A stretch of DNA of 64,000 nucleotides from Mucilaginibacter sp. PAMB04168 (GCF_039634365.2 NZ_CP155079.2:1674001-1738000); one strand, 5' to 3'; counted from the first letter of the stretch, positions 9,203 to 18,429 are shown. Made by a program: numbers and translations. The notes: a model not told the origin generated them from the letters alone.

Positions 9203-9225
9203 TGTTCGTAGCCTATAAAATATTG

Positions 9226-9240
9226 ACGGAATTATATAAA
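9226..9240 (+). repeat. 15-mer shared with 18498-18512, upstream of a small exported protein gene
   Basis: ACGGAATTATATAAA occurs identically here and at 18498-18512, both upstream of genes for small Cys/His-rich exported proteins. Flanking bases also agree partly (TTg/aACGG before, GTT after). It is a candidate upstream promoter element or regulator site. The distance to the start codon differs (34 and 89 bases), which weakens a fixed promoter role. Confidence 0.4.
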
Positions 9241-9260
9241 TGTTATTGCTAATGGTTTTT

Positions 9261-9268
9261 TAGTTTTG
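9261..9268 (+). promoter_or_regulatory. Bacteroidetes -7 element, near-leaderless gene
   Basis: TAGTTTTG matches the TAnnTTTG -7 consensus. It ends six bases before the ATG at 9275, so a transcript starting at normal distance would have almost no leader. A well-placed -33 TTTG is not obvious. Confidence 0.4.
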
Positions 9269-9274
9269 TATAGG

Positions 9275-9688
9275 ATGAAAAGTAAAGCGCTTTTGTTACT
9301 CTTTATATTTATGCTGAATACCGTTGCCGGGTTTAGCTGCGCTTTACATATGTCCCACGATAACCATCACGAAGCTGTCGAAAGTCATGAACACCATCAT
9401 GCTGCCGTTAAACACACGCATCGTCAACTGCTTCCCGGACAAACTACGATAGGCACTGATGAACCTTGCTGCCAAAGCGCGGTAAATAACTTTATTTCAT
9501 TGGCCAAGCTTGTCCCGTCGACCGACCACCTGGTCTTAAAAGCGCCACTGTTATATACCAGCGACAACCTCATATTTTCGTTGGTGCCTGATCCTGGCGT
9601 TATTATTATACCCCGTATCGTTATTGACGAGCGACAGCGTCCCCCGACAAGAAATATTTATATCATTCATCGCAGCCTGTTGATCTGA
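9275..9688 (+). CDS. His-rich exported small protein of metal clusters
   Basis: A 137-residue protein with a signal peptide (about residues 1-19) and a His-rich region with many HH and HxH pairs at about residues 24-50, then a CC pair near residue 67 and an RPPTRN motif near the C-terminus. This Cys...CC...PP layout resembles the protein at 1703-2176 and the HYC_CC_PP group. It probably binds Cu, Zn or Co outside the cytoplasm. ATG 9275 is chosen over an in-frame TTG at 9266, which lies inside the likely -7 box. No enzymatic motif seen. Confidence 0.6.
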   Translation: MKSKALLLLFIFMLNTVAGFSCALHMSHDNHHEAVESHEHHHAAVKHTHRQLLPGQTTIGTDEPCCQSAVNNFISLAKLVPSTDHLVLKAPLLYTSDNLIFSLVPDPGVIIIPRIVIDERQRPPTRNIYIIHRSLLI

Positions 9689-9760
9689 TTACGATTAAGT
9701 TTAAACCGTTACATGGCGTAGCCATGCCCGAATTTTATACTTTATTTTAATTCTCAGATC

Positions 9761-10261
9761 ATGAAAAAGACATTTTTACTGGTTGCCTTCATTGCAACTG
9801 CGTTTACACAACAACTTTTTGCCCAGGATGCGAAAACATCATCCCTTTCTTCTTTATTGTCCTCTTATTACGGCGTCAAAGACGCGCTTGTCACCTCAAA
9901 CAGCCCGGACGCAGCCACTCATGCTACCGAGTTCCTGAAAGCGATCAATGGGGTCGATATGAAGACGCTGGACAAGCCGGAGATGGACACTTTTATGCTT
10001 TTACAGGAAAAGCTTGCCTTTGATGCGCGGCATATTTCGGAGAGCAAGGATATCGCCCATCAGCGGGAACACTTTGCCAATTTCTCGTTGAACTTCTTCA
10101 ACCTGGCAAAAGCAGTAAAATTATCGGATAAGCCGGTTTATTATGCTTATTGCCCGATGAAGAAAAGCTATTGGCTTTCTGCTGAAGCTGCGATCAAGAA
10201 CCCATACTACGGAAACCAAATGCTCACCTGTGGCAAGGTTACCGAAACCCTTAATAAATAA
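9761..10261 (+). CDS. exported DUF3347 protein
   Basis: A 166-residue protein with signal peptide (1-21, ending LFAQ) and a DUF3347 domain. Key features are the HQREHF motif near residues 101-106, YCPM (Cys131), a Trp followed by a NPYYG motif, and a C-terminal TCG (Cys157). DUF3347 is also found fused to CusB-like adaptors and is thought to bind metals through its Cys, Met and His. It is followed after a hairpin by a paralogous lipoprotein. Probably a periplasmic Cu-binding protein. Confidence 0.85.
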   Translation: MKKTFLLVAFIATAFTQQLFAQDAKTSSLSSLLSSYYGVKDALVTSNSPDAATHATEFLKAINGVDMKTLDKPEMDTFMLLQEKLAFDARHISESKDIAHQREHFANFSLNFFNLAKAVKLSDKPVYYAYCPMKKSYWLSAEAAIKNPYYGNQMLTCGKVTETLNK

Positions 10262-10279
10262 GTTTATCCATAAAGCTTA

Positions 10280-10306
10280 ACCGGCAAATGTTGATCATTT
10301 GCCGGT
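10280..10306 (+). terminator. intercistronic hairpin between DUF3347 paralogues
   Basis: A perfect 11-bp stem (10280-10290 with 10296-10306) and loop TTGAT. There is no T-run after it, so it may process or attenuate the transcript and not end it. Confidence 0.5.
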
Positions 10307-10333
10307 CATTGCTCATTACAAAATTTACACATC

Positions 10334-10915
10334 ATGAAAAATTTAATCATAGTTAGCTTAGCCATCACCGCAGTTTCATTCACAGCTTGCAATAACAATA
10401 AATCCACATCAACCTCCACGGCTACTGATTCAACCAAAACGGCAAATACGCCAGGACAATCCGCTACTTCTTCAAAGCCTGCTACAGCGGTAAATGGCCT
10501 CGTTGGCAGTTATTTGGAATTGAAAAATGCGCTGGCGCAAGACAACAGTAAGGACGCTGCAACGGCTGGTAAAGCCCTCGCTGATGGTTTTGGAAAGTTT
10601 GATAAGTCCGCACTTTCAGCCACCCAGAAAAAATCTTTCGAGGACATTGCCGACGACGCGCATGAAATGGCCGAGCACATTGGCGAAAGCGCGGGAAAAC
10701 TGCCGCATCAGCGTGAACACTTTGATATGCTGAGCAAAGATATGTATGATCTGGTCAAGCTTTTCGGTGCGGGACGGTCATTATTCGTCGATCATTGCCC
10801 CATGTATAATGATAAAAAAGGGGCGATCTGGCTAAGTGAAAGTAAAGAGATCAAAAACCCCTATATGGGTTCAGGCATGTCAACCTGCGGAAATGTGAAG
10901 GAAGAATTAAAATAA
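10334..10915 (+). CDS. DUF3347 lipoprotein
   Basis: A 193-residue lipoprotein (lipobox FTAC, Cys19) with a low-complexity Ser/Thr/Ala linker to about residue 55, then a DUF3347 domain with HQREHF, DHCPM (Cys155), a Trp-containing strand, KNPYMG and a C-terminal STCG. It is a paralogue of the previous gene, differing in its lipid anchor and linker. The linker probably tethers the metal-binding domain away from the membrane. The stop codon abuts the next start. Confidence 0.85.
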   Translation: MKNLIIVSLAITAVSFTACNNNKSTSTSTATDSTKTANTPGQSATSSKPATAVNGLVGSYLELKNALAQDNSKDAATAGKALADGFGKFDKSALSATQKKSFEDIADDAHEMAEHIGESAGKLPHQREHFDMLSKDMYDLVKLFGAGRSLFVDHCPMYNDKKGAIWLSESKEIKNPYMGSGMSTCGNVKEELK

Positions 10916-11377
10916 ATGACCATGAACAGGACGGTTAAGATCATCGGATCAGGGGCGCTGCTGCTTGCTGCTATGCAATTTTTCCCGCGCGACCATAACC
11001 AAGGAAAAGCTCCTGCCGGTAAAACGATGGCAGAGGTTATCCAGGTTCCATCAAACGCTCAGGTCATATTGAAACGGTCATGTTATGATTGTCATAGCGA
11101 TCATACCAACTATCCCTGGTACGCGCAACTGCAGCCATTCCGGTATATACTGGATGGTCATATCAGGCGCGGTAAAAATGAATTAAATTTTGACGAATTC
11201 GGTGATTACGCTGCCAGGCGGCAGCGAAGCCGCATAAGGGCCATTGGCGAAAGCCTGGAAGAAGGTACCATGCCCTTAAGCTCCTATACGATCATACACC
11301 GTGATGCGATACTTAATAAAGAAGATAAGGCAACGTTGCTGAGTTGGGCTAAAGAAGCCAGCAGCACCCTGCCGTAA
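10916..11377 (+). CDS. haem-binding domain protein (Haem_bd family)
   Basis: A 153-residue protein with an N-terminal membrane anchor or signal (about 6-22) and a cytochrome-c-like CYDCH motif (Cys56, Cys59, His60) followed by NYPWY and GHIRRGK, typical of Haem_bd-domain proteins. It should carry one covalent haem in the periplasm. The ATG directly follows the previous stop (TAAATG), suggesting translational coupling; a second ATG at 10922 is possible. Its place between copper-binding proteins and a copper oxidase suggests it may exchange electrons with the oxidase; this is inference. Confidence 0.8.
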   Translation: MTMNRTVKIIGSGALLLAAMQFFPRDHNQGKAPAGKTMAEVIQVPSNAQVILKRSCYDCHSDHTNYPWYAQLQPFRYILDGHIRRGKNELNFDEFGDYAARRQRSRIRAIGESLEEGTMPLSSYTIIHRDAILNKEDKATLLSWAKEASSTLP

Positions 11378-11387
11378 AAGTTAAAAG

Positions 11388-14141
11388 ATGAAAAATATAA
11401 CACTTATTGTGCTGATACTTTTATTCGGGCAAATAGCGAAGGCTCAAACCGATATGCAGGGTATGCCGGGAATGCAGAAACAGCAGCAGGTCACTTATAC
11501 CTGCCCTATGCATCCGGAAATCCATGACGCAAAACCTGGTAATTGCCCCAAATGCGGCATGAAGCTGGTTAAAGAAAAACCAAAGGCAGTTGCCCCAAAG
11601 ACAGCCGCTAAAAACATGACACTAAAGGGAAAAAACCTGAAGGCGGATAACAAGCCGATGGAAAAAGCGCCTGCGGCAAGTGCTGTCAGTTATACATGCC
11701 CGATGCATCCTGATATTCATTCGGCCCAACCAGGCAACTGCCCCAAGTGCGGGATGAAACTGGTCAAAGAGCAACCAAAAGCTATGAATATGTCTGGACT
11801 GAACATGCCCGCAACGGACAGTGCGAAAACAGGTGGAAAAATGGAGGGTATGAAGATGGATGGTATGAAAATGAGCAGCGGACCGGCCGATATTCAAGCT
11901 GCAAAAGACCATTTAGGGTCTATCAAAACCATTAGCGCTAAATATCCGCCCCGTACGGTTCGGTATGACCTTTTTATAGCCGACACTACCGTTACCTATG
12001 GTGGAAAACCAAAGCGTGCCATTGCCGTAAACGGCAGTATTCCCATGCCGACATTGACATTTACGGAAGGCGATACTGCGGAAATCTATGTTCACAACAA
12101 ACTGAAAGAAGAAACCTCGCTGCACTGGCACGGACTGTTTCTACCCAACCGTTACGACGGAGTGCCTAACATGACCCAGATGCCGATCAAGCCGGGTGAA
12201 ACGCATTTATATAAGTTTCCCATCAAACAACATGGCACCCATTGGTATCACAGTCATACGGGTTTACAGGAACAGATCGGCATGTACGGTGCATTTATCA
12301 TGAATAAACGCCAGGAATGGGACATTCCGACCATTCCGCTGGTATTAAGTGACTGGACGAATATGAATCCCAAGGAGGTTCAGCGGAGCCTTCATGCCGC
12401 TACGGATTGGTTCGCCATCAAAAAGGGAACAACGCAAAGCTACCTCGAAGCGATAAGATCAGGCAACTTCAAAACGAAGGTTGCCAATGAATGGAAGCGT
12501 ATGACCGCCATGGATGTGAGCGATGTATACTATGATAATTTTCTCATCAATGGAAAAAATCAAAATGAACAACCACAATTCAAAGCCGGTGATAAAGTGA
12601 GATTGCGCATCGCCAACGGTGGTGCTTCCTCTTATTTTTGGTTGAAGTATGCAGGTGGTAAAATGACCGTGGTTGCAACGGATGGCAATGACGTAGCGCC
12701 TGTTGAAGTCGACCGGCTGATCGTTGCAGTTTCCGAAACCTACGATGTGGTGGTGACCATACCGGAAAATAAAAGCTATGAATTCCTGGTCACCCCCGAA
12801 GACCGTACGAAGTCCGCGTCACTTTGGCTGGGCAAAGGCGATAAAGTTTATGCCGGTAAAATGCCAAAGCTGAAATACTTTGCCGGTATGAAAATGATGA
12901 ATGATATGATGGACATGAATGGTAATATGGTACAAATGGATGGCATGACCATGCAAAACCAGATCATGGATATGAACACCGTCATGTACCCGGAAATCAC
13001 AGGCGAGGAAAAACCCGCCGCTAAAAAAACAAAAGCTACCATGCCTGGAATGCAAATGGCAAATGACCAAAGCATGTCAGGCATGAATATGGCCGCTGAA
13101 AACCCGGACATCGTAACATTGAATTATAACATGCTTCGCGACCCTGGAAAGACCAGCTTGCCTGCGGGGCCGTGGCGGGAGCTAAAGTTTGACCTGACAG
13201 GAAATATGAACCGTTATGTCTGGACACTGGATAATAAGACGGTATCCGAGTCTGATAAGATCCTGATCAAAAAAGGCGAGAACCTGCGGATCATCCTCTA
13301 CAATAATAGCATGATGCGGCACCCGATGCACCTGCACGGACATGACTTCAGGGTGCTCAACGGGCAGGGCGAGAATGCTCCTATGAAGAATGTCCTTGAC
13401 ATTATGCCGATGGAGAGGGACACGATAGAATTTGCGGCCAATGAGCCTGGTGGTGACTGGTTCTTCCACTGCCATATCCTTTACCACATGATGAGCGGCA
13501 TGGGACGCGTATTCAGCTATGAGAACTCCCCGCCGAATCCTGATGTGCCTGATCCGAAGCTGGCGCAGCGCAAGCTCTTTTGGGACGACCAGATGCCACA
13601 CCTAATGGGAAAAGTCGGATTGGAAAGCAACGGAACAGACGGACAGGTAATGCTGGGCAGTACACGCTGGAAAGCGATGACCATGTGGCATCTTGGCACG
13701 GATGCCATGATGGGTTACGAAAGTGAAACGACGGTGGGCCGTTATATCGGACGGAACCAATGGCTTTTTCCATATGTTGGTTTTGATTATCACTACAAGA
13801 AGTTTAACCCAGATGAAAAAAATATTTTTGGCAGCGATTATAAGAACCTGTTCGGTCAGGTGAGCAACAAGGAAAACCGCCACACGGTAGTCGCGGGTGT
13901 TGCCTATACCTTGCCCATGTTATTTGTGGCGGACATGCGGATTGACGGGAACGGCAAACTGCGTTTCCAGTTAGGACGTGAAGACATTCCGGTTGCGCAA
14001 CGGCTGCGTATGTCCTTAATGATCAACACGGATAAAGAGTATTCAGCAGGATTTCGGTATATTCTAACTAAATACTTTTCATTATCCACGCACTATGACA
14101 GTGATATGGGTCTCGGCGGGGGTTTGACGTTAACTTATTAA
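11388..14141 (+). CDS. multicopper oxidase with two HMBD domains and C-terminal beta-barrel-like extension
   Basis: A 917-residue exported protein (signal peptide 1-19). Two heavy-metal-binding domains at about 36-62 and 100-126 each have the YTCPMHP...GNCPKCGM pattern. The oxidase core has HWHG (246-249), WYHSH (286-290), HPMHLHGH (645-652) and HCHILYHMMSGM (694-705; type-1 ligands Cys695, His700, Met705). A Met-rich insert lies at about 500-570. The final ~180 residues again look like an outer-membrane beta-barrel. It is a paralogue of the oxidase at 2820, but replaces the Met-rich N-terminus by the HMBD pair. Expected to oxidise periplasmic Cu+. Confidence 0.88.
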   Translation: MKNITLIVLILLFGQIAKAQTDMQGMPGMQKQQQVTYTCPMHPEIHDAKPGNCPKCGMKLVKEKPKAVAPKTAAKNMTLKGKNLKADNKPMEKAPAASAVSYTCPMHPDIHSAQPGNCPKCGMKLVKEQPKAMNMSGLNMPATDSAKTGGKMEGMKMDGMKMSSGPADIQAAKDHLGSIKTISAKYPPRTVRYDLFIADTTVTYGGKPKRAIAVNGSIPMPTLTFTEGDTAEIYVHNKLKEETSLHWHGLFLPNRYDGVPNMTQMPIKPGETHLYKFPIKQHGTHWYHSHTGLQEQIGMYGAFIMNKRQEWDIPTIPLVLSDWTNMNPKEVQRSLHAATDWFAIKKGTTQSYLEAIRSGNFKTKVANEWKRMTAMDVSDVYYDNFLINGKNQNEQPQFKAGDKVRLRIANGGASSYFWLKYAGGKMTVVATDGNDVAPVEVDRLIVAVSETYDVVVTIPENKSYEFLVTPEDRTKSASLWLGKGDKVYAGKMPKLKYFAGMKMMNDMMDMNGNMVQMDGMTMQNQIMDMNTVMYPEITGEEKPAAKKTKATMPGMQMANDQSMSGMNMAAENPDIVTLNYNMLRDPGKTSLPAGPWRELKFDLTGNMNRYVWTLDNKTVSESDKILIKKGENLRIILYNNSMMRHPMHLHGHDFRVLNGQGENAPMKNVLDIMPMERDTIEFAANEPGGDWFFHCHILYHMMSGMGRVFSYENSPPNPDVPDPKLAQRKLFWDDQMPHLMGKVGLESNGTDGQVMLGSTRWKAMTMWHLGTDAMMGYESETTVGRYIGRNQWLFPYVGFDYHYKKFNPDEKNIFGSDYKNLFGQVSNKENRHTVVAGVAYTLPMLFVADMRIDGNGKLRFQLGREDIPVAQRLRMSLMINTDKEYSAGFRYILTKYFSLSTHYDSDMGLGGGLTLTY

Positions 14142-14153
14142 AACATTAGAGGA

Positions 14154-16253
14154 ATGGAAAATCAACACGATCATCACGCCATGACAGGGCACCAACAACC
14201 TGCCCGTACACAGGCAAATTATAACGCTGAAGCTGGATCAATGGATCATGGTAAAATGCTTAAAGGTCATGGTCCAAATATGGGAATGGCTGGTCATGAT
14301 CATCATGCGATGATGATCGCTGATTTTAGAAAGCGTTTTTATGTGGTACTGGTATTGACGGTTCCGGTGATGTTACTGTCTATGCAAATTCAGCAATGGC
14401 TGCATTTGGATTTTCGGTTCGGCGGCTCAGGCTACCTGCTCTTTGGCTTGTCAAGCATCGTTTTCCTTTACGGCGGCTGGCCATTTTTGAGTGGGTGGTT
14501 TAATGAATTAAAGGCTAAAAACCCAGGCATGATGACCCTGATCGGCTTTGCCATAACAGTAGCCTACATTTACAGCGCGGCAACGGTTTTCGGATTGAAA
14601 GGAATGGACTTCTTTTGGGAACTTACCACGCTGATCCTGATCATGCTGCTCGGGCACTGGATCGAGATGCGGTCGGTAGCGGGAGCTTCCAGGGAATTGG
14701 AGCTTTTAGTGCAACTCATGCCGGCAGAGGCGCACTTAATTAAAGGCAAAGACACGACCGAGATTAAAACAGAAACCTTAAAGACAGGAGACCTGATCCT
14801 GATCAAGCCAGGTGAAAAAATTCCCGCCGACGGGATTATCGAGGATGGCGAAAGCTATCTGAATGAATCCATGCTTACCGGTGAGGCTACACCCGTACAG
14901 AAAACTAAAGGACAGGACGTGATTGCCGGGTCGGTCAATGGCAATGGCTCGTTAAAGGTTAAAGTCACTCATAGCGGTGCAGATTCATATCTGTCCAAGG
15001 TGATAACGCTGGTCAAAAATGCACAGGACGCTAAATCAAACACCCAACTCCTGGCTGATAAAGCCGCTAAATGGCTAACCGTTATTGCCCTTATTGCGGG
15101 GCTTGGTACCTTTGCTTTTTGGCTGGCGGACGGCAAAGATCTGGCTTTTGCTATGGAAAGAATGGTAACAGTGATCGTGATCTGTTGTCCACATGCTCTG
15201 GGTCTCGCCGTGCCGCTTGTGGTAGCCAAGTCTACTTCGCTTTCTGCCCAGCACGGGTTGTTGATCAAAAACCGTACAGCATTTGAAAACTCCCGCAAGA
15301 TCAGCACCATTGTTTTTGATAAAACAGGTACGCTGACCGTTGGAAAATTCGAGGTAGCCCGGGTGGTTGTTATAGATCATCAAAGTAATGACAAAAAGCA
15401 AAATGAAAACGAACTATTGCGAACCGTAGCAGCGCTGGAACAAAATTCAGAACACCCGATTGCCACCGGAATCCTCGCGGAAATAAAAAAACGTTCATTA
15501 AGCATTCCCGAAGTAAAAGGTTTTAAGGCGATCACCGGTCAGGGTATTGAGGCGTTGGTAGAAGGCAAGCAACTCAAAGTCGTCAGTCCCGGCTATTTAA
15601 AAGACCATAAGTTTTCCGAACCTGAAGGCTTCATCGCTAACGGTAACGAAACAGTGGTCTTCGTCATCGTCAATGAGATATTATATGGCTATATCGCGTT
15701 ATCGGATACCATTCGCCCGGAATCAGCTGATGCCATACAGACGCTGCATAACAATGGCATTAAATCATTGCTGTTAACCGGCGATAACCAAAAAGTTGCG
15801 GCAAGTGTTAGCGGCCAGTTGAAAATGGATGGTTATTTTGCCGAAGTTCTGCCACATCAAAAGCTGGACAAAATCAAAGAACTGCAGCAAAAAGGTGAGT
15901 TTGTTGCCATGACAGGCGATGGCGTGAATGATGCCCCGGCGCTGGCGCAGGCAGATATTGGGATAGCAGTAGGTTCAGGCAGTGACATTGCCGCGGAAAC
16001 AGCCGGTATTGTATTGGTCAACAGTAATCCAAAGGATATTGTTAGTCTGATCTTATTTGGCAAAGCAACTTATAGAAAGATGATCCAAAACCTGGCCTGG
16101 GCTACCGGTTATAATGTGGTCGCATTGCCGTTAGCGGCGGGTGTGCTTTATAATCAGGGAATTGTCTTGAGCCCGGCAGCGGGGGCCGTATTAATGACCG
16201 TCAGTACAGTCGTTGTAGCAATCAATGCCAGTCTGTTAAAAGTAAAGGCTTAG
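14154..16253 (+). CDS. copB: P1B-type ATPase, CPH type (CopB-like)
   Basis: A 699-residue heavy-metal ATPase, starting 12 bases after the oxidase. The N-terminus is His/Met-rich (first 55 residues) with no HMA domain. Membrane segments flank an actuator domain (TGEA near 243), the CPH metal site (345-347), DKTGT (Asp389), HP (434-435) and GDGVNDAP (from 588). The CPH motif defines the CopB class, reported to move Cu2+/Cu+ or Ag+. With the CPC ATPase at the window start, the island carries both pump classes. Pairing with the oxidase suggests export and oxidation act in sequence. Confidence 0.93.
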   Translation: MENQHDHHAMTGHQQPARTQANYNAEAGSMDHGKMLKGHGPNMGMAGHDHHAMMIADFRKRFYVVLVLTVPVMLLSMQIQQWLHLDFRFGGSGYLLFGLSSIVFLYGGWPFLSGWFNELKAKNPGMMTLIGFAITVAYIYSAATVFGLKGMDFFWELTTLILIMLLGHWIEMRSVAGASRELELLVQLMPAEAHLIKGKDTTEIKTETLKTGDLILIKPGEKIPADGIIEDGESYLNESMLTGEATPVQKTKGQDVIAGSVNGNGSLKVKVTHSGADSYLSKVITLVKNAQDAKSNTQLLADKAAKWLTVIALIAGLGTFAFWLADGKDLAFAMERMVTVIVICCPHALGLAVPLVVAKSTSLSAQHGLLIKNRTAFENSRKISTIVFDKTGTLTVGKFEVARVVVIDHQSNDKKQNENELLRTVAALEQNSEHPIATGILAEIKKRSLSIPEVKGFKAITGQGIEALVEGKQLKVVSPGYLKDHKFSEPEGFIANGNETVVFVIVNEILYGYIALSDTIRPESADAIQTLHNNGIKSLLLTGDNQKVAASVSGQLKMDGYFAEVLPHQKLDKIKELQQKGEFVAMTGDGVNDAPALAQADIGIAVGSGSDIAAETAGIVLVNSNPKDIVSLILFGKATYRKMIQNLAWATGYNVVALPLAAGVLYNQGIVLSPAAGAVLMTVSTVVVAINASLLKVKA

Positions 16254-16409
16254 TACAGCAGGATATAAATATGCGATAACCCACTACTGACCATAGAGGC
16301 ATCTGGGGTGCTCGCTTTTTTGGCAAGATCCCAACAGCATGTGCTAAACCTAATGTGCCATCGGTTCAATCTAACACCTGTCAATACGCATGTTAGCTTG
16401 GAATTATAG

Positions 16410-17021
16410 TTAAAGCCTTTTAAAACTGCAGAAAAGAAAGTTCTGGGTAGTCTGGAAAGGTGTCGTATGATCTTTTGTCCGACAGCAGATTTTTTTAAAA
16501 GAACTTTGGAAACATTGCTGCAAAAGTGTTGCGGTGTATTGCCTGACGGGCAGCCCACTGCACGTTTCCGGGCCGTTTTCCGAAAAAGTGCCGATAACCA
16601 GGTATTGGCTAACGGCTTTGGCTACCATGTTCACATAAGCGTTTACCGCATCTTCTCCAGTCAGAAAATGAAAGGTAGCCCGGTCATGCCAAAGATCATA
16701 GCTATCCTCCGGCTGAAATTCGGTAATATCGGCAACGATCCATTTAAGGGTTTCTGCCTCTTTTCCCAATCGCAGTTTTGTTTTTTCAAGTGCAGTCGCT
16801 GAAATATCCAGGACAGTCAGGTTAATAAAGCCGGCTTCGAGCAGGTGATCTACCAGTTTACTATCCCCGCCACCTATGTCAATGATTTTCGCAGTCTTTG
16901 GTAAATCAAAGCCATAAATGAAATCAAGAGAGTTCTGCGGAACAGCTTGTGTCCAGCTTACCTGTTCATGATTTTTGGTTTGGTATATTTTTTCCCAATG
17001 TGCTTTACTGCTGTCAGGCAT
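16410..17021 (-). CDS. class I SAM-dependent methyltransferase
   Basis: A 203-residue Rossmann methyltransferase. The SAM-binding motif I is IIDIGGGDSKLVD (residues 45-57), with motif II around LTVLDIS (70-76) and a WHDRATFHFL stretch following motif III. The TTQNFLFCSF ending is typical of the family. Substrate unknown; related enzymes are often called tellurite- or thiopurine-methyltransferase-like, and a metalloid substrate is possible given the context. It runs opposite to the copper operon and is separated from the mer-like operon by about 190 bases. Confidence 0.8.
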   Translation of the reverse strand: MPDSSKAHWEKIYQTKNHEQVSWTQAVPQNSLDFIYGFDLPKTAKIIDIGGGDSKLVDHLLEAGFINLTVLDISATALEKTKLRLGKEAETLKWIVADITEFQPEDSYDLWHDRATFHFLTGEDAVNAYVNMVAKAVSQYLVIGTFSENGPETCSGLPVRQYTATLLQQCFQSSFKKICCRTKDHTTPFQTTQNFLFCSFKRL

Positions 17022-17215
17022 TAATTTGCTTTATTTTGTGCCCCTAATCTCTACCATGTCACCCAATTCAAAGGTATGCATTTGGCGGCAAATTGTTTCG
17101 ATTCGTTCGGATCGGCGGAATTGAAGATTAAAAAGAACCAACCATTTTAACATTTGCAATATACACAGTTGGTTTTGACCTGTTTACAGTCGGCTTTTTC
17201 TTATGGTCGTGAGTG

Positions 17216-17431
17216 TCATGAGCAACAGGATGTACCCTGCTGGATAGGAGGGCATTTTACGGAGCCGTAACTGCAAAAAACGCAACAATCACCTGTCAAC
17301 GGCTTTAAGCGCGTTTTACAGCTGTCACATTCATAAAAGTATTGACAGGCATCTGTCGGCATTTCTTCGTCTTTTTGAAAGCCGCAGGCCGGACAGGTAA
17401 TTACCGAATGAAGCTGGATCGCTGTTGACAT
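17216..17431 (-). CDS. small GDCC-motif zinc-ribbon protein of mer-like operons
   Basis: A 71-residue Cys-rich protein with a CPACG pair (Cys14, Cys17), a YECDSC pair, a GDCCVFCSYG motif and a CPPIQ ending. Small proteins with this GDCC...CSYGS..CPP signature occur next to MerT-type transporters. The paired Cys probably hold one or two Zn or Hg. It lies two bases after the transporter stop on the same strand, so it is part of the same operon. Role unknown; probably metal binding or handover. Confidence 0.75.
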   Translation of the reverse strand: MSTAIQLHSVITCPACGFQKDEEMPTDACQYFYECDSCKTRLKPLTGDCCVFCSYGSVKCPPIQQGTSCCS

Positions 17432-17433
17432 GG

Positions 17434-18039
17434 TTAATGATTTGTGGTCAATGTGGGCTGGTAACCGATTTCCTTTATTTTATGACTGATGCTATCGGCG
17501 TTTATTTTAACCGGGTCAAAACGAACAAGCGTTTCAGCGTTTTCAAATGAAGTAATAGAGGCTGTTACGCCCTTAAGCCCCATCAGCGTTCCGTCAATAT
17601 GCTTTGTACAATCAGCACACCCCATACCTTTAATACTAAAACGAGCGTATGTATAGGAGTTTCGTATATTGATATTAGCGGAAATTTTAGGTGGCGCTTT
17701 ATAAAACAAGGATGAATAATAAGGGAAAGCGATAAGCGCCCCTGACACTAAAGTAACGATCAGCAAGAACTTTTTGGATTGCCAGAAAGACCGTCTTGCA
17801 GGGATACAACAATCCTCTTTGGTGTGTATTACAGCAGCTAATTGCTGGTACCAGGCTGCTGCAAAGATTAATACGGTCAGGCCAATAATGTATGGCCGGT
17901 AAGGTTCAATCCAATTGAAATAAGTTGCGGCGCCGCTAATACCACCGAAAACAGCGAGTAAGGGCGCAATACAACAAAGGGATGCCGCTAAAGCCGCCAA
18001 CATCCCACTGATCCAGCTTTTTTGCATGGTCATTTTCAT
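17434..18039 (-). CDS. MerTP-type metal uptake protein (MerT fused to MerP-like HMA domain)
   Basis: A 201-residue protein. The N-terminal half is MerT-like with three membrane helices, a CC pair in helix 1 (Cys22-Cys23) and a second CC pair in the cytoplasmic loop (Cys77-Cys78). After the third helix (about 90-110), a C-terminal HMA domain carries GMGCADC (Cys141, Cys144), like MerP. Such MerTP fusions import Hg2+ for reduction by MerA. The start overlaps the regulator stop by four bases (ATGA). No MerA is seen in the window, so the imported metal or its fate is uncertain. Confidence 0.88.
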   Translation of the reverse strand: MKMTMQKSWISGMLAALAASLCCIAPLLAVFGGISGAATYFNWIEPYRPYIIGLTVLIFAAAWYQQLAAVIHTKEDCCIPARRSFWQSKKFLLIVTLVSGALIAFPYYSSLFYKAPPKISANINIRNSYTYARFSIKGMGCADCTKHIDGTLMGLKGVTASITSFENAETLVRFDPVKINADSISHKIKEIGYQPTLTTNH

Positions 18040-18404
18040 CCTATAACTTTGGTTAATGAGTCTTTGATAATATTAAAGAACGGTCTAAGCAGATGCAACT
18101 GTAGGGCGCATAGCGAGTAAAATATAGTCTGACCTGATTTTCTTGATTGTATAACACCACCTTCCTTCAACTTCCGCAGGTGCTGCGATACTGCCGGGAT
18201 CGTCATTCCCAATATATCGCTCAGGTCGCAGGGGCACAATTCAGTTTCCTGGTCTAATAGAAAAAGTATTTTCAAACGGACGTCATTACCGGCTAATGCA
18301 ACCACTTGCGATAAATCAGCAAAGGCTTGTTGATGTACATCGATAATTTCCCTGCAGTTATTGATCTGCCCGCTGTCCGCAAAAATTCGCCTGCAATTAC
18401 TCAT
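18036..18404 (-). CDS. ArsR/SmtB-family metalloregulator of the MerTP operon
   Basis: A 122-residue winged-helix repressor. The recognition helix region is GMTIPAVSQHLRKLKEGG; the alpha3 metal motif is ELCPCDL (Cys57, Cys59), matching the alpha3-type thiol sensors of As/Cd/Pb/Hg. Extra Cys at positions 4 and 17 could complete a site. It should repress its own operon until metal binds. A 9-bp inverted repeat lies 26 bases upstream (18430-18453). Coupled by a four-base overlap to the transporter gene. Confidence 0.88.
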   Translation of the reverse strand: MSNCRRIFADSGQINNCREIIDVHQQAFADLSQVVALAGNDVRLKILFLLDQETELCPCDLSDILGMTIPAVSQHLRKLKEGGVIQSRKSGQTIFYSLCALQLHLLRPFFNIIKDSLTKVIG

Positions 18405-18429
18405 AATAACTCATTGCTGGCTAAGATAA

